From Deltaproteobacteria bacterium Ga0077550 (GTDB taxonomy: Bacteria; Myxococcota_A; Polyangia; Nannocystales; Nannocystaceae): DNA of 63,968 bases. The notes below the pieces were generated by a model. It made no database searches. It was not told the DNA's origin and saw only the letters and a program-made list of their open reading frames with translations. The stretch lies in the NCBI GenBank assembly GCA_001464385.1, contig LNFB01000305.1, positions 1 to 63,968 on the forward strand. Direction: 5' to 3'. The stretch's first letter is position 1, and the number at the start of each line of letters is the position of its first letter. This document shows positions 7,916-16,335 of the stretch, piece by piece. A program made the position numbers and the translations under genes.

Positions 7916-10261
7916 CTACAGATGCCCGGTGACGAACTCCTGATGCCATTGGCGGTCGTACAGCGGCTGGGTCCCGCTGCGACCGAAGAATGTCATCACT
8001 GCGCCGGCAGCCGGATCTTCGGGGCTCCAAACCTCCTTGCCCTCGGGCTGCTCTCCCACGGCGCCGACCAGGAGGTCGAGATTGCGCGAGAGGGCGGCCT
8101 TCTCGTCGGTGTGCGCGATCAGGCCCCATCCGTCGACGTGACCGACCGCCAGCGTGGTGCCGAACCGATCGTTGGGGTCGTTGTCGTTCAGCCCGGCCTG
8201 ATCGATGGTGACCGACGCAGCGGTGCCGCCGTTGATGACGAACAGCCGGCCACGGTTGCTGCTGAACCCCGGCTCGCCGATCACGAGGTCCGGCGCCGTC
8301 GTCGTGCGGTCGACATCACCGATCGCGAGGGCGGCTCCGAACATCGCGTTGATCGTGGTCCCGGTGTCGACCAGATCGCCCCACAAGGTCGTCGTGTAAT
8401 TCGACGCCACCTCGCGGATCCGGACCTTGCCTCGACCGGCGTTGTACCCGGGCACGCCGATCGCGAGTTCAGGCTTGCCGGAATTGCCCAACGACAGGTT
8501 GCCGATGGCCACGGCCGCGCCGAACCTGCCGCCGGTCTCCACCCCGGACAGCACGGGACGGAGCTGGAACATCGGACCCCACAACGCCGGCGGCCCGTTC
8601 GGGGTGACCCCCGAGACCATGAGCACCAATCCCTTGCCGCCGTCGTACCCCGGCTCGCCGATCGCGAGGTCGACGTTGGCGTCGCCATCGAGGTCGCCGG
8701 TCGCCAGTGCGGCGCCCATCTCGGAGCCCTCGGACATGTAGTTGTCGACCCGGCTCGGCTTGTAGAGCACGTCGCCCCCCGGATCGGCCTGATAGACGTA
8801 GACCGCGCCCGTGCGGAACCCCGCGTCCGACTTGTCGTTGGGGGCGCCGATGATCAACGCGTCGTAGCCCTGGTTTGCGAGGTCCCCCGCGGCCAGCGTG
8901 GCGCCGAACCGATCGCCTGAGTCCACCGTGAACGGGACCGGGGAGGCCTCGGTGATGGTGCGACGATGGACCGGGCCGCTTCGACTGCCGTGCAGAACGA
9001 ACACGCCACCGGCCGAGACCCCACTGACGATCAGCCCGGGCGCCCCGATCGCGAGGTCGACGAATTCGTCGTCGTCGAATCGCCCCGCGACCAACGCATC
9101 ACCGACCTTGGCGCGGAGCTCGACCGGCACCCCGAGCTCGGGCAGGCCGATCGCCCGCCAGAACAGCAGGCCGCGGTAGGTCCCGCGATAGAGATATACA
9201 GCGCCGGTGTCGAGCGCATCACGATCGTCGAATGGGGCGCCGATCGCGACGTCGTCGTAACCGTCGGCGTCGAAGTCACCGATCGCGATCGAATCACCGT
9301 ACATGTCGCCGGCCTCGTTGAGACCTTCGGTGCGCAGGTACATTCGGTGCAGGGTCACGACGTCCTCGGCGCTGAGGTCCTCGGTCGACTCGGGCCACGG
9401 CACCGAACTCGACACGTTCTTCGTCATCGTGTCGCAATCGCAGACCTGGGGATCGATCTTCTTCTCGCAGAACGTCCGCGGGCTGTAGTGAACCAGCGAG
9501 TTGAAGTCGTAGGGCCCGACGTCCTTCGACTCGTCGTGGCTATCGTACTGGTCCTCCTGGTCGTCCTGGATGCACTCGTCGTTCACGGTGATGTAGAGGT
9601 CGCGGTCGGTCCGAGACTGCTCGTGGAATAGCCCGAGAGCGTGGAGCATCTCGTGGCGCAGCGTTGGCGCGGTCGGCTGTTTTGCCGCCTTCTCGACGTC
9701 CGGGGTGGCGAACTTGATGGCCTGGGGACCGCTCTGCATCCCGACCTGGCTGGAGCCCTGGCCCTCCGTCTCGTCGTACTCGAAGATGATGACATTGCCG
9801 GTCTCGGTGTAGGCGATCTCCTCGATGTCGAGGGGCAGCCGCGCGTCGAGATCGGCCATCACGTCGCGCACGACGGTACGCACATCGAGGCAGGTGCCGT
9901 CGTTGCACACGCAGTTGGGGTCGCTTGCCGAGCCCGAGCAGGTGCCGGGGGCGAAGTCGGGATCGAACGCGAACTTGACGTGGCCGCCAGTCCAGAACGC
10001 GCCCGCATTCACGGCCCCGCCGCGGAACGTGTCGAGGATGTCCTCGATCGGGCCGAGGTTGATGTCCCCTTCGATGATCGCATCGCCCCCGACGACGACG
10101 TAGCTGGCCTCGAAGGTCCCGGAGGGTGTGCGGACCCATGTGATGCCTGTGGCGCCGTCCGCGGTCGGATCGTCTCCGACGCCTGCGTCGGAGTCGGCGT
10201 CGACGCACGCGGTGACCGAGAGGAGGGCGAGGGCGGCGAGCGATGTGGTGGTCGTGGACAC
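7916..10261 (-). CDS. Astacin-family zinc metalloprotease lipoprotein with FG-GAP propeller
   Basis: 781 residues from a GTG start. The first 19 residues end in LSVTAC, a lipobox-like cleavage site. Around residues 200-213 the signature HEMLHALGLFHEQSRTD supplies the zinc ligands and catalytic Glu of astacin (M12A) peptidases. The C-terminal half has about seven FG-GAP-like repeats ending in variants of DLAIGAPG or LVIGEPG (DFDADGYDDVAIGAP, DLDGDANVDLAIGEP), as in integrin-alpha-type beta-propellers, probably calcium-binding. The architecture suggests a surface or secreted protease for extracellular proteins. About 195 bp upstream (10262-10456) is non-coding and should hold the promoter; nothing clear is visible. 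Confidence 0.88.
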   Translation of the reverse strand: MSTTTTSLAALALLSVTACVDADSDAGVGDDPTADGATGITWVRTPSGTFEASYVVVGGDAIIEGDINLGPIEDILDTFRGGAVNAGAFWTGGHVKFAFDPDFAPGTCSGSASDPNCVCNDGTCLDVRTVVRDVMADLDARLPLDIEEIAYTETGNVIIFEYDETEGQGSSQVGMQSGPQAIKFATPDVEKAAKQPTAPTLRHEMLHALGLFHEQSRTDRDLYITVNDECIQDDQEDQYDSHDESKDVGPYDFNSLVHYSPRTFCEKKIDPQVCDCDTMTKNVSSSVPWPESTEDLSAEDVVTLHRMYLRTEGLNEAGDMYGDSIAIGDFDADGYDDVAIGAPFDDRDALDTGAVYLYRGTYRGLLFWRAIGLPELGVPVELRAKVGDALVAGRFDDDEFVDLAIGAPGLIVSGVSAGGVFVLHGSRSGPVHRRTITEASPVPFTVDSGDRFGATLAAGDLANQGYDALIIGAPNDKSDAGFRTGAVYVYQADPGGDVLYKPSRVDNYMSEGSEMGAALATGDLDGDANVDLAIGEPGYDGGKGLVLMVSGVTPNGPPALWGPMFQLRPVLSGVETGGRFGAAVAIGNLSLGNSGKPELAIGVPGYNAGRGKVRIREVASNYTTTLWGDLVDTGTTINAMFGAALAIGDVDRTTTAPDLVIGEPGFSSNRGRLFVINGGTAASVTIDQAGLNDNDPNDRFGTTLAVGHVDGWGLIAHTDEKAALSRNLDLLVGAVGEQPEGKEVWSPEDPAAGAVMTFFGRSGTQPLYDRQWHQEFVTGHL

Positions 10262-10456
10262 GACGGCTGGAGTCGCGTCCGATGGGCGTTGTGACCGGGC
10301 ACGACAGCTCTTCCTCGAGATCCTTCGGCGGCGCGCTCGCGACGAGTTCGGCCAGACGTGGGACGGGCACTCGTCGCGTTTCCCTGAGGCTGCCCGCCCC
10401 AGCGGCCGCGGCGGCGGGGCTCGCGTGACCCCGAGCCCACACCGCCCACACCCCCC

Positions 10457-12520
10457 TCAGGTCTGCGGTGGGCTCTCGACCTGCGCGTGCAGCCGCGCCC
10501 GCAGCTCCCTGCGGATCCCCTCCGCCGCCGCATCGCGCTCGTAGGGCTCCCCCACCGCGTCACCGAACTTGGTCGACAGCAACAACCCGAGCAGGTTCTC
10601 GATCATCCCCGCGCCGCCGGCCGTGCCGCCGCCCATCGAGATCCGCGGCACGATGTCGATCTGCCCCCGCTCGATCGCCTCCGCAAACCGGCCCATCACC
10701 TGCTGCACGAGCTGGAAGTTCGCGCCGCCATACGCCTGGACCTTCTCCTCGACCGCCATCGCCTCGGCGATGCCGACCCGCGCCGCGCGCTCGGCCTCGG
10801 ACTCGGCGAGCGCGCGGATCTTCTTCGCCTCGCCCTCGCCGAGCAGGTGCGTGCGATCGGCCTCCGCGGCCGCGATCGTCTGGATGCGCGCGGCCTCCTG
10901 CTGCGCCCGCGCGAGCTCGGCCTTGCCGTGGTTGCTCTGCACCGCGATCGAGATCTCGGATTGGGTCAGCGCGGTCTGGGCCTGGGCGCGGGCCTCGGCC
11001 TCGCGGAGCTGGCACTGCTTCGCCGAGGCCTTCTCCATGCGGGCGTAGGTCTCGACCTGCTCCTCGGCGATCTGCCGCGAGCGCAGCTGCTCGAGGATCC
11101 CCTCGATGTGGACGTCACCGGGGCCGCCGGTGGGTGTGCCGATGAGCACCTCGTTGAGCTCGAGGTTGTAGTGCTCGAACTTCTCGCGCATCTGCTCGCC
11201 CGCCTGCTCCTGGATCGCGCCGCGGTCCTGCAGCAGCTGGATGAGCGTGCGGGTCTGACCGATGTTCTTGAAGTACGCCGAGACCATCGGATCGAGGGTC
11301 TGCTCGACGAGCTTCTTCACGTCGCCGAAGCGCTGGATCACCAGCGGCGCCTTGCGGTAGTCGATGTGGACCACGACCGACAGCGGCAGGCTCGGCGCGA
11401 AAGCATCGCGCGTGATGAGGCTGACCTCGGCGAGGTTCTCGTCGAAGCGATGGCTGCCGACCTCGCCCCGCGTCCACTTGAGGATGAAGTTGGTCGTGGG
11501 CACCATCAGCACCTTGCCGGCGTAGGTGTTGAACGCGTACTTGCCCGGCATCAGCGGCTCGGTCCACACGCCGCGCTCGCCCTGGTGAACCAGCTCGCCG
11601 TGGCGGTAGTCGGTGCCGCTGAGATCGAGCCCCGTCTGGCCGGTGTAGCTGACGACGACGCCGACGGTCCCAACCTCGACCACCGTCTTGGGGATGGCCT
11701 CGACCGTCGCGAACAGCCGGTTGATGTAGTAGGTGCCCTCGACCATGACCTGCAGCTGTCGACCACGCCGACCGCCGGCGACCAGGAACTTGTCCGCGTC
11801 CTGGAAGTTGTTGTGGTACGTCGCCATCGCCAGCGGATCCTGGCCCACCGTCGGCGCGATGATCTCCCCGGGTGGGAGGCTCGGTCCGTCGTGCACGGTG
11901 ACGACGCCGATGATGTCGTCGGCGCCCTGGATCATGATCGGGCGGAAGCCACCGCGGGCGACCAGCAGCTCGGCCATCTTCTCGAAGGTCTGCTTGTCCC
12001 CCGGATCCAACGGGATGTAGTAGAGGCGCTCCTCGGTGAGCACGACGAACTGCGCGAGGTTGATCGCGTAGGTGCCCTCGCGCAGGATCATGCGCTGCGG
12101 GCCCTTCTGGCCGCCGGCCTCGAGGAACACGCGGACGTTCTGGAAGTCATTGGCGCGCAGGCTCGACGCCAGCGCCTGCGTCGGCGGGAGGTCCAGGCCG
12201 TCGCGCGCGAACACGTAGCCGATCTTGCCCTGGGGGATCGTCACGAGTGGCACGCGATGGACGCGATACTGCAAGGGCGTGAGCAGGTGCCAACCACCGC
12301 GCAGCACCTCGGGCTGGAAGCCGGCTTCACCGTGCAGCGCGATGAGCCCGCTGCGCACCGATCCGTGGCCGCTGATCAGCTTCTCGACGACGCCGACCCG
12401 AGTGTTCGGGATGTAGCGGATCCACCGGAACAGCAGGACGTAGGCCGTGACTGCACCGAGCGCGGCGCAAGCGATCACCAACGTCGCGGGGTCATCCGCG
12501 AACCATCTCGAGTCGTCCAT
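10457..12520 (-). CDS. Large SPFH (band 7/flotillin-like) membrane protein
   Basis: 687 residues. One N-terminal membrane segment at about 15-33, then a long region with two copies of a motif (FQNVRVFLEAGG...EGTYAIN and FQDADKFLVAGG...EGTYYIN), then a band 7/SPFH core (about 270-440) containing VVVHIDYRKAP. About residues 465-600 are an Ala/Glu/Arg/Gln-rich helix typical of flotillin coiled coils (EAEARAQAQTALTQ, AEADRTHLLGEGEAKKIRAL). The C-terminus is Gly-rich, then helical. Family members scaffold membrane microdomains. The length exceeds typical flotillins (about 450-500) because of the duplicated N-terminal part. Confidence 0.85.
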   Translation of the reverse strand: MDDSRWFADDPATLVIACAALGAVTAYVLLFRWIRYIPNTRVGVVEKLISGHGSVRSGLIALHGEAGFQPEVLRGGWHLLTPLQYRVHRVPLVTIPQGKIGYVFARDGLDLPPTQALASSLRANDFQNVRVFLEAGGQKGPQRMILREGTYAINLAQFVVLTEERLYYIPLDPGDKQTFEKMAELLVARGGFRPIMIQGADDIIGVVTVHDGPSLPPGEIIAPTVGQDPLAMATYHNNFQDADKFLVAGGRRGRQLQVMVEGTYYINRLFATVEAIPKTVVEVGTVGVVVSYTGQTGLDLSGTDYRHGELVHQGERGVWTEPLMPGKYAFNTYAGKVLMVPTTNFILKWTRGEVGSHRFDENLAEVSLITRDAFAPSLPLSVVVHIDYRKAPLVIQRFGDVKKLVEQTLDPMVSAYFKNIGQTRTLIQLLQDRGAIQEQAGEQMREKFEHYNLELNEVLIGTPTGGPGDVHIEGILEQLRSRQIAEEQVETYARMEKASAKQCQLREAEARAQAQTALTQSEISIAVQSNHGKAELARAQQEAARIQTIAAAEADRTHLLGEGEAKKIRALAESEAERAARVGIAEAMAVEEKVQAYGGANFQLVQQVMGRFAEAIERGQIDIVPRISMGGGTAGGAGMIENLLGLLLSTKFGDAVGEPYERDAAAEGIRRELRARLHAQVESPPQT

Positions 12521-12573
12521 GTCGTGACCCTCCCTCGGGTCTCCGGCACACCTTGCCCCCGTCTTCGCGGATG

Positions 12574-12592
12574 GCGAGTCGGAGTGACTCGC
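12574..12592. terminator. Perfect inverted repeat between tandem minus-strand genes
   Basis: GCGAGTC and GACTCGC arms (7 bp) flank a 5-base spacer. It lies in the 276-bp gap between the sigma-54 activator gene (upstream on the minus strand) and the SPFH gene, so it could be the terminator of the former or an operator of the latter. I see no T-run and no other feature in this gap. Confidence 0.4.
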
Positions 12593-12796
12593 GGGGGAGC
12601 GGACCCAGTGTGGCCGTGAACGCTCGCGTGGCGACGACGTAGGCGATCCGTGGTCACGACTGGTTCAGTCCGCGCCACGACAAGGTCATCTCACGAACGC
12701 GCTAGATGATCCGACGGGATCGCGAGGGCCCGCAGTCGATGCGCCTGGGCATCGTGGATCCGGGGCGATGCGCAGCAAACGCAGCGCGGACGTGCC

Positions 12797-14281
12797 CTAA
12801 CGTCGCGATCGCGGCGACTTCGACCCGTGCGCCCGCAGCTTCCGCTTCAGCGTATTCCGATCGATCCCCAACGCCCGCGCCGCCCCGGCCAGGCTCCCCT
12901 CGCGCTCGATCGCCTTCGCGATGCACTCGCGCTCGACGGCCCCGGTCGCCTCCGCGAGGGTCGTCGCCCGAGCGATCCCCCGCGACACCACGCGCGGCTC
13001 GATCGCCGCCCCCCCTCCACCGCCCAACTCCGGCGACAGATCCGCGACCCCGACCTCGCGATCGCAGAACACCGTCCACCGCACGACCTCCGCCCGCAGC
13101 TGCCGGACGTTGCCCGGCCACGCGTACGCCCGCAGGCGTCGCCACGCCGCAGCATCCGGCCAGAGCTCGGTCGCGCCGAGCTCGTCGAGGAAGTGGCGCA
13201 CGAGGCCCTCGAGATCGCCGAGCCGCTCGCGCAGCGGCGGCACGCGGACGGTCGCGCCGCACAGCCGATAGTAGAGATCCTCGCGGAACTCGCCCTTCGC
13301 CACCAACGCCGAGAGATCGCGGTGCGTCGCCGCGATGACGCGGACATCGACGGCGATCGGCTCCTCGGCGCCGACGCGGCGCAGCGTGCCCTCCTGCAGC
13401 ACGCGAAGCAGGCTGACCTGCACGCGCGGGCTCGTGTCGGCGATCTCGTCGAGGAAGAGCGTCCCGCCGTCGGCCTGCTCGAACAGCCCGCGGCGGCGCG
13501 CGGCCGCCCCCGTGAAGGCGCCACGCTCGTGGCCGAACAGCTCGCTGGCGAGCACGCCCTCGCTGAACGCCCCGCAGTTCTCCGCGACGAAGGGCCCCGC
13601 GACGCGCTCGCCGAGGCGGTGGATCGTGCGCGCGACGAGCTCCTTGCCGGTGCCGGTCTCGCCCTCGACGAGCACCGGCACGTCGGTGCGCGCGAGTCGG
13701 CCGAGCCGAGCGACCAGCGCGTGCATCGGCGCGCTGTCCCCGATCATCTGCGCGGTGTCGGCGGCCCGCAGGCGGACGACCTCCTCGCGCAGCGCTCGGA
13801 TCTCGGGGAAGCCCTCGATGTCGAGCTTCACCTCGCGGATCGGATGCGGGTGCACCGACGGCACGAACGCGGCGGGGATCACCTGCAGCATCCGCGCGCG
13901 CAGCAGGCCGGCCTCGACGAGGATGACCCAGAGCGTCTGCATCTGCGGCGTGCCGGCGGAGAGGCACACGTCGAGGCCGAGCCACGGCATCCCAGCGGTG
14001 ACGCCGTGCAGCGCGGCGAAGATCTGCCCGTGGTCCGAGGGATCGACGATCGGCAACACGCGGAGCTCCGCCGCACGACCGGTCGCGACGATCGCCGCGA
14101 CGAGCTCCTGCGCCGCGGCCTCGCCCGCCCGCGACGTCAGCACGCGGACGAGCTGGTACTCGACGTCGGTCTGCTGCAGCAGCCGCAGCACGGGGCCGCG
14201 GTCGGCCTCGCCGTGCTGGATCGTCGGCACGCCGCGGGCGGTGACCGTGCGATCCGACCAGGTGAGCAGGCAGCGGGGCAT
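12797..14281 (-). CDS. CARF-domain sigma-54-dependent activator, RtcR-like
   Basis: 494 residues from ATG 14281; a longer reading to 14344 is possible but would run across the palindromes. Residues 1-150 look like a CARF sensor: two-layer alternating pattern and the SAGT motif at 108-111, aligning with the TTGT region and following LLAEARYLPARL segment of E. coli RtcR. The AAA+ domain has Walker A GETGTGKE (207-214), the sigma-54 contact loop GAFTGA (254-259), Walker B GTLFLDEIAD and a WPGNVRQL sensor region. A Fis-type HTH ends the protein (SLAGAARALGIDRNTLKRKL). RtcR is known to sense RNA ends and activate rtcBA; here the divergent neighbour is an RtcB-like ligase gene, which supports that role. 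Confidence 0.88.
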   Translation of the reverse strand: MPRCLLTWSDRTVTARGVPTIQHGEADRGPVLRLLQQTDVEYQLVRVLTSRAGEAAAQELVAAIVATGRAAELRVLPIVDPSDHGQIFAALHGVTAGMPWLGLDVCLSAGTPQMQTLWVILVEAGLLRARMLQVIPAAFVPSVHPHPIREVKLDIEGFPEIRALREEVVRLRAADTAQMIGDSAPMHALVARLGRLARTDVPVLVEGETGTGKELVARTIHRLGERVAGPFVAENCGAFSEGVLASELFGHERGAFTGAAARRRGLFEQADGGTLFLDEIADTSPRVQVSLLRVLQEGTLRRVGAEEPIAVDVRVIAATHRDLSALVAKGEFREDLYYRLCGATVRVPPLRERLGDLEGLVRHFLDELGATELWPDAAAWRRLRAYAWPGNVRQLRAEVVRWTVFCDREVGVADLSPELGGGGGAAIEPRVVSRGIARATTLAEATGAVERECIAKAIEREGSLAGAARALGIDRNTLKRKLRAHGSKSPRSRR

Positions 14282-14343
14282 GGTGCGATACGCACCATCA
14301 CGGGTGCGAGACGCATCATCTGCCTCTGGTGCACGTCGCACCA
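14281..14343. promoter_or_regulatory. Three 17-bp palindromes, likely activator (RtcR-like) binding sites
   Basis: Copy 1 (14281-14297) is TGGTGCGATACGCACCA, copy 2 (14302-14318) GGGTGCGAGACGCATCA, copy 3 (14327-14343) TGGTGCACGTCGCACCA. Starts are 21 and 25 bp apart. They share a TGGTGC...GCACCA frame and lie 31-94 bp upstream of the -24 element of the rtcB promoter, where sigma-54 activators bind. Copy 1 touches the first base of the activator's own start codon, suggesting autoregulation as well. Confidence 0.8.
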
Positions 14344-14373
14344 TATCGACCTAAATCACCAATGATTCCATGG

Positions 14374-14389
14374 CGGCACGGACCCTGCT
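14374..14389 (+). promoter_or_regulatory. Sigma-54 (-24/-12) promoter of rtcB-prfH
   Basis: CGGCACGGACCCTGCT matches the consensus TGGCACG-N4-TTGCW at 12 of the 13 informative-or-near positions, with GG at 14375-14376 and GC at 14387-14388 separated by exactly 10 bases. An AT-rich stretch (14341-14370) separates it from the palindromes. The predicted transcription start, about 12 bases past the -12 C, is near 14400, only one or two bases before the rtcB ATG. Confidence 0.75.
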
Positions 14390-14401
14390 CTGGGGCCCCG
14401 C

Positions 14402-15637
14402 ATGGACGCCACCGCACCGCAACCCTGCCTCTGCATCGAGGGGCCCGGCGTCGCGATCGAGTCGACGGCGCGGGACCAGCTGCGGCGGGTCGCGGGCCTG
14501 CGCGGCACGACGCGCACGGTGGGCATGCCCGATCTGCACCCCGGGCCCGGCCTGCCGATCGGGATGGCCACCGCGACGGTGGGCACGGTGCACCCCGAGC
14601 TCGTCGGCGCGGACGCGGGCTGTGGCGTCACCGCCGTGATCGCGACGCGGCAGGTCGCGGCCGCCAAGCTGCTGCGCCGCATCGCGCAGGCGACCGACGA
14701 TCCCGAGCCGCTCGGCGTCGATCCGATGGACGGGCTCGTCGCCGCATGGCACGGCGGTCCCGTGGGCCTCGCCGCGCTGCCGGGGATCGACGGGGACTTC
14801 GCGGACTGGGTCGCGAGCGTGCCGTGGTCCGCCGCGCACGGCCCGTCCGGTCCGCTGCCCGAGTCGCTCGCAGATCCGCGGTGGGGCGAGGCGCTGGGCA
14901 CCATCGGCGGCGGCAACCACTTCGCCGAGCTCGCGCGGGTCGACAGCGTCGACGAGCCCGGCGCGCTCGCGGGCCTCGAGCGGGGCGCTGCGGTGGTGCT
15001 CGCCCACTCGGGCTCGCGCGGCCTCGGCTACGCGCTGATGCAGCGCTACCTCGGCCGCACCTTGGACGAGCCCGCGGAGATCGCCGCGTACCTCGGCGAG
15101 CTCGCGGGGTGCTGCCGCTTCGCCCAGGCCAACCGCGCGCTCCTGGTGTGGCGACTGCTCGGCGCGATCGGGGCAGCGCGTGTCGATCGCTGCGCGGGCG
15201 CGATCGATCTGATCCACAACGATGTCACCGGCCAGGACGGCCGGACCAGCCCGGGCGAGCCGACGGGCTGGCTCCACCGCAAGGGCGCCGCGCCAGCGGA
15301 GCGCGGCGCCCTGACCCTCACCCTCGGCAGTCGCGGCGCTGCGAGCTGGATCCTCCGCGGCACCGGCGATGCCGCGCACCTCTGCTCGGTGGCCCATGGC
15401 GCGGGGCGGAGGATCACCCGCACCGACGCCAAGTCGAAGCTGTCGCACCGGTACCGCCGCAGCGAGCTCGAGCGCACCGCGTTGGGCGGCCACGTGCTCT
15501 GCGACGACCACGACCTGCTGTGGGAGGAGCATCCCGACGTGTACAAGCCGATCGAGCCCGTGGTCGACGCGCTCGTCGCCGCGGGCGTGGCGACCAGAGT
15601 GGCCTCGTTGATCCCCGTGGTCACGGTGAAGCGATGA
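14402..15637 (+). CDS. rtcB: RtcB-family RNA ligase, PrfH-associated type
   Basis: 411 residues. RtcB seals RNA with 2',3'-cyclic phosphate or 3'-phosphate and 5'-OH ends using GTP and Mn2+. Metal and guanylate residues are in place: DAGCGV (Asp71, Cys74), GGGNH (His172), AHSGSRG (His202), IHND (His272), and AHGAGR with the expected GMP-accepting His332; HRKGAAPAERG is also conserved. Coupling by ATGA to prfH marks it as the release-factor-H-associated RtcB subgroup, thought to repair cleaved rRNA. The start fits the family N-terminus (about 40 residues before MPDLHPG), though the predicted transcript would be nearly leaderless. Confidence 0.93.
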   Translation: MDATAPQPCLCIEGPGVAIESTARDQLRRVAGLRGTTRTVGMPDLHPGPGLPIGMATATVGTVHPELVGADAGCGVTAVIATRQVAAAKLLRRIAQATDDPEPLGVDPMDGLVAAWHGGPVGLAALPGIDGDFADWVASVPWSAAHGPSGPLPESLADPRWGEALGTIGGGNHFAELARVDSVDEPGALAGLERGAAVVLAHSGSRGLGYALMQRYLGRTLDEPAEIAAYLGELAGCCRFAQANRALLVWRLLGAIGAARVDRCAGAIDLIHNDVTGQDGRTSPGEPTGWLHRKGAAPAERGALTLTLGSRGAASWILRGTGDAAHLCSVAHGAGRRITRTDAKSKLSHRYRRSELERTALGGHVLCDDHDLLWEEHPDVYKPIEPVVDALVAAGVATRVASLIPVVTVKR

Positions 15638-16335
15638 CCACCGCGACGACCACTGCGCGCGTCGAGCTGCGGATCAGCGCGGGGCCGGGGCCGGTCGGCG
15701 CGCGCCGCTTCGTCGCCGCGCTCGTGACGGCGATCGGGCACCGCCTCGCCGAAGCCGGGCTCGTCACCGAGTTCGTGCAGCTCGACGGCGATCGTCGGGC
15801 CCCCCGCGCGGCGATCCTCGCGGTGACCGGCGCGGTGTCGGCCGTCGACGCCGCCGCGCAAGCGCTCGTCGGCACCCACCGCACCATCGAGGCCGTCGGC
15901 AAGCGGGGCACCCGACGGCGGTGGTTCGCGGCGATCACCGTCGTGCCCGTCACCGCGTCGCCGGCGACGGCGCGCCCCGACGACCTCGAGATCCGCTGCG
16001 TGCGGGCCCGCGGGCCCGGCGGTCAGAACGTGAACCGCCGCGCGACGGCGGTGCAGGTCCGCCACGCGCCCACGGGCGCCGTCGTCCGCTGCGACGAGCA
16101 CCGCACGCAGGCGCGCAACCGGGCGGCCGCCCTGCGACGCGTGCACGCGCTCGCGACCCGGGCCGCGCGCAGCGACGTCGATCGGCGGCGCGCGGCGTCG
16201 TGGTCCGATCAGCGCCACCTCACCGCCCGCGAATGCGTGATGCACTGGCGCACCGATCGCGGCGGCGCGCTCGTCCCAGCGGCCGGCGACGAACTCAGCG
16301 GTTCGGGTCGAACACCGCGCCGTCGCTCAGCGTGA
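15634..16335 (+). CDS. prfH: Peptide chain release factor H
   Basis: 233 residues, close to PrfH family length and much shorter than RF1/RF2. It lacks the stop-codon-reading domain and keeps the catalytic domain with RGPGGQNVNRRATAVQVRH, GGQ at 129-131, which hydrolyses peptidyl-tRNA. Other PrfH features are an N-terminal strand before GPGPVG, RRWFAAITV, and EHRTQARNRAAALRRV. PrfH acts on ribosomes stalled by decoding-centre damage, together with its RtcB partner. It overlaps rtcB by 4 bp and its last 41 bp overlap the convergent gene at 16295. Confidence 0.92.
   Translation: MTTATTTARVELRISAGPGPVGARRFVAALVTAIGHRLAEAGLVTEFVQLDGDRRAPRAAILAVTGAVSAVDAAAQALVGTHRTIEAVGKRGTRRRWFAAITVVPVTASPATARPDDLEIRCVRARGPGGQNVNRRATAVQVRHAPTGAVVRCDEHRTQARNRAAALRRVHALATRAARSDVDRRRAASWSDQRHLTARECVMHWRTDRGGALVPAAGDELSGSGRTPRRRSA

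Noticed and set aside
12521..12796. Small gene or RNA in the 276-bp gap
   Set aside because: Only the inverted repeat at 12574-12592 stands out; short open frames there have no ribosome site or recognisable product.
14355..14363. 9-mer ATCACCAAT found upstream of both sigma-54 promoters (14355-14363 and 41535-41543) as a shared activator or IHF site
   Set aside because: Its distance to the -24 element differs greatly (about 12 and 70 bases), it also occurs inside a coding region near 46620, and it lacks an IHF consensus; likely chance.
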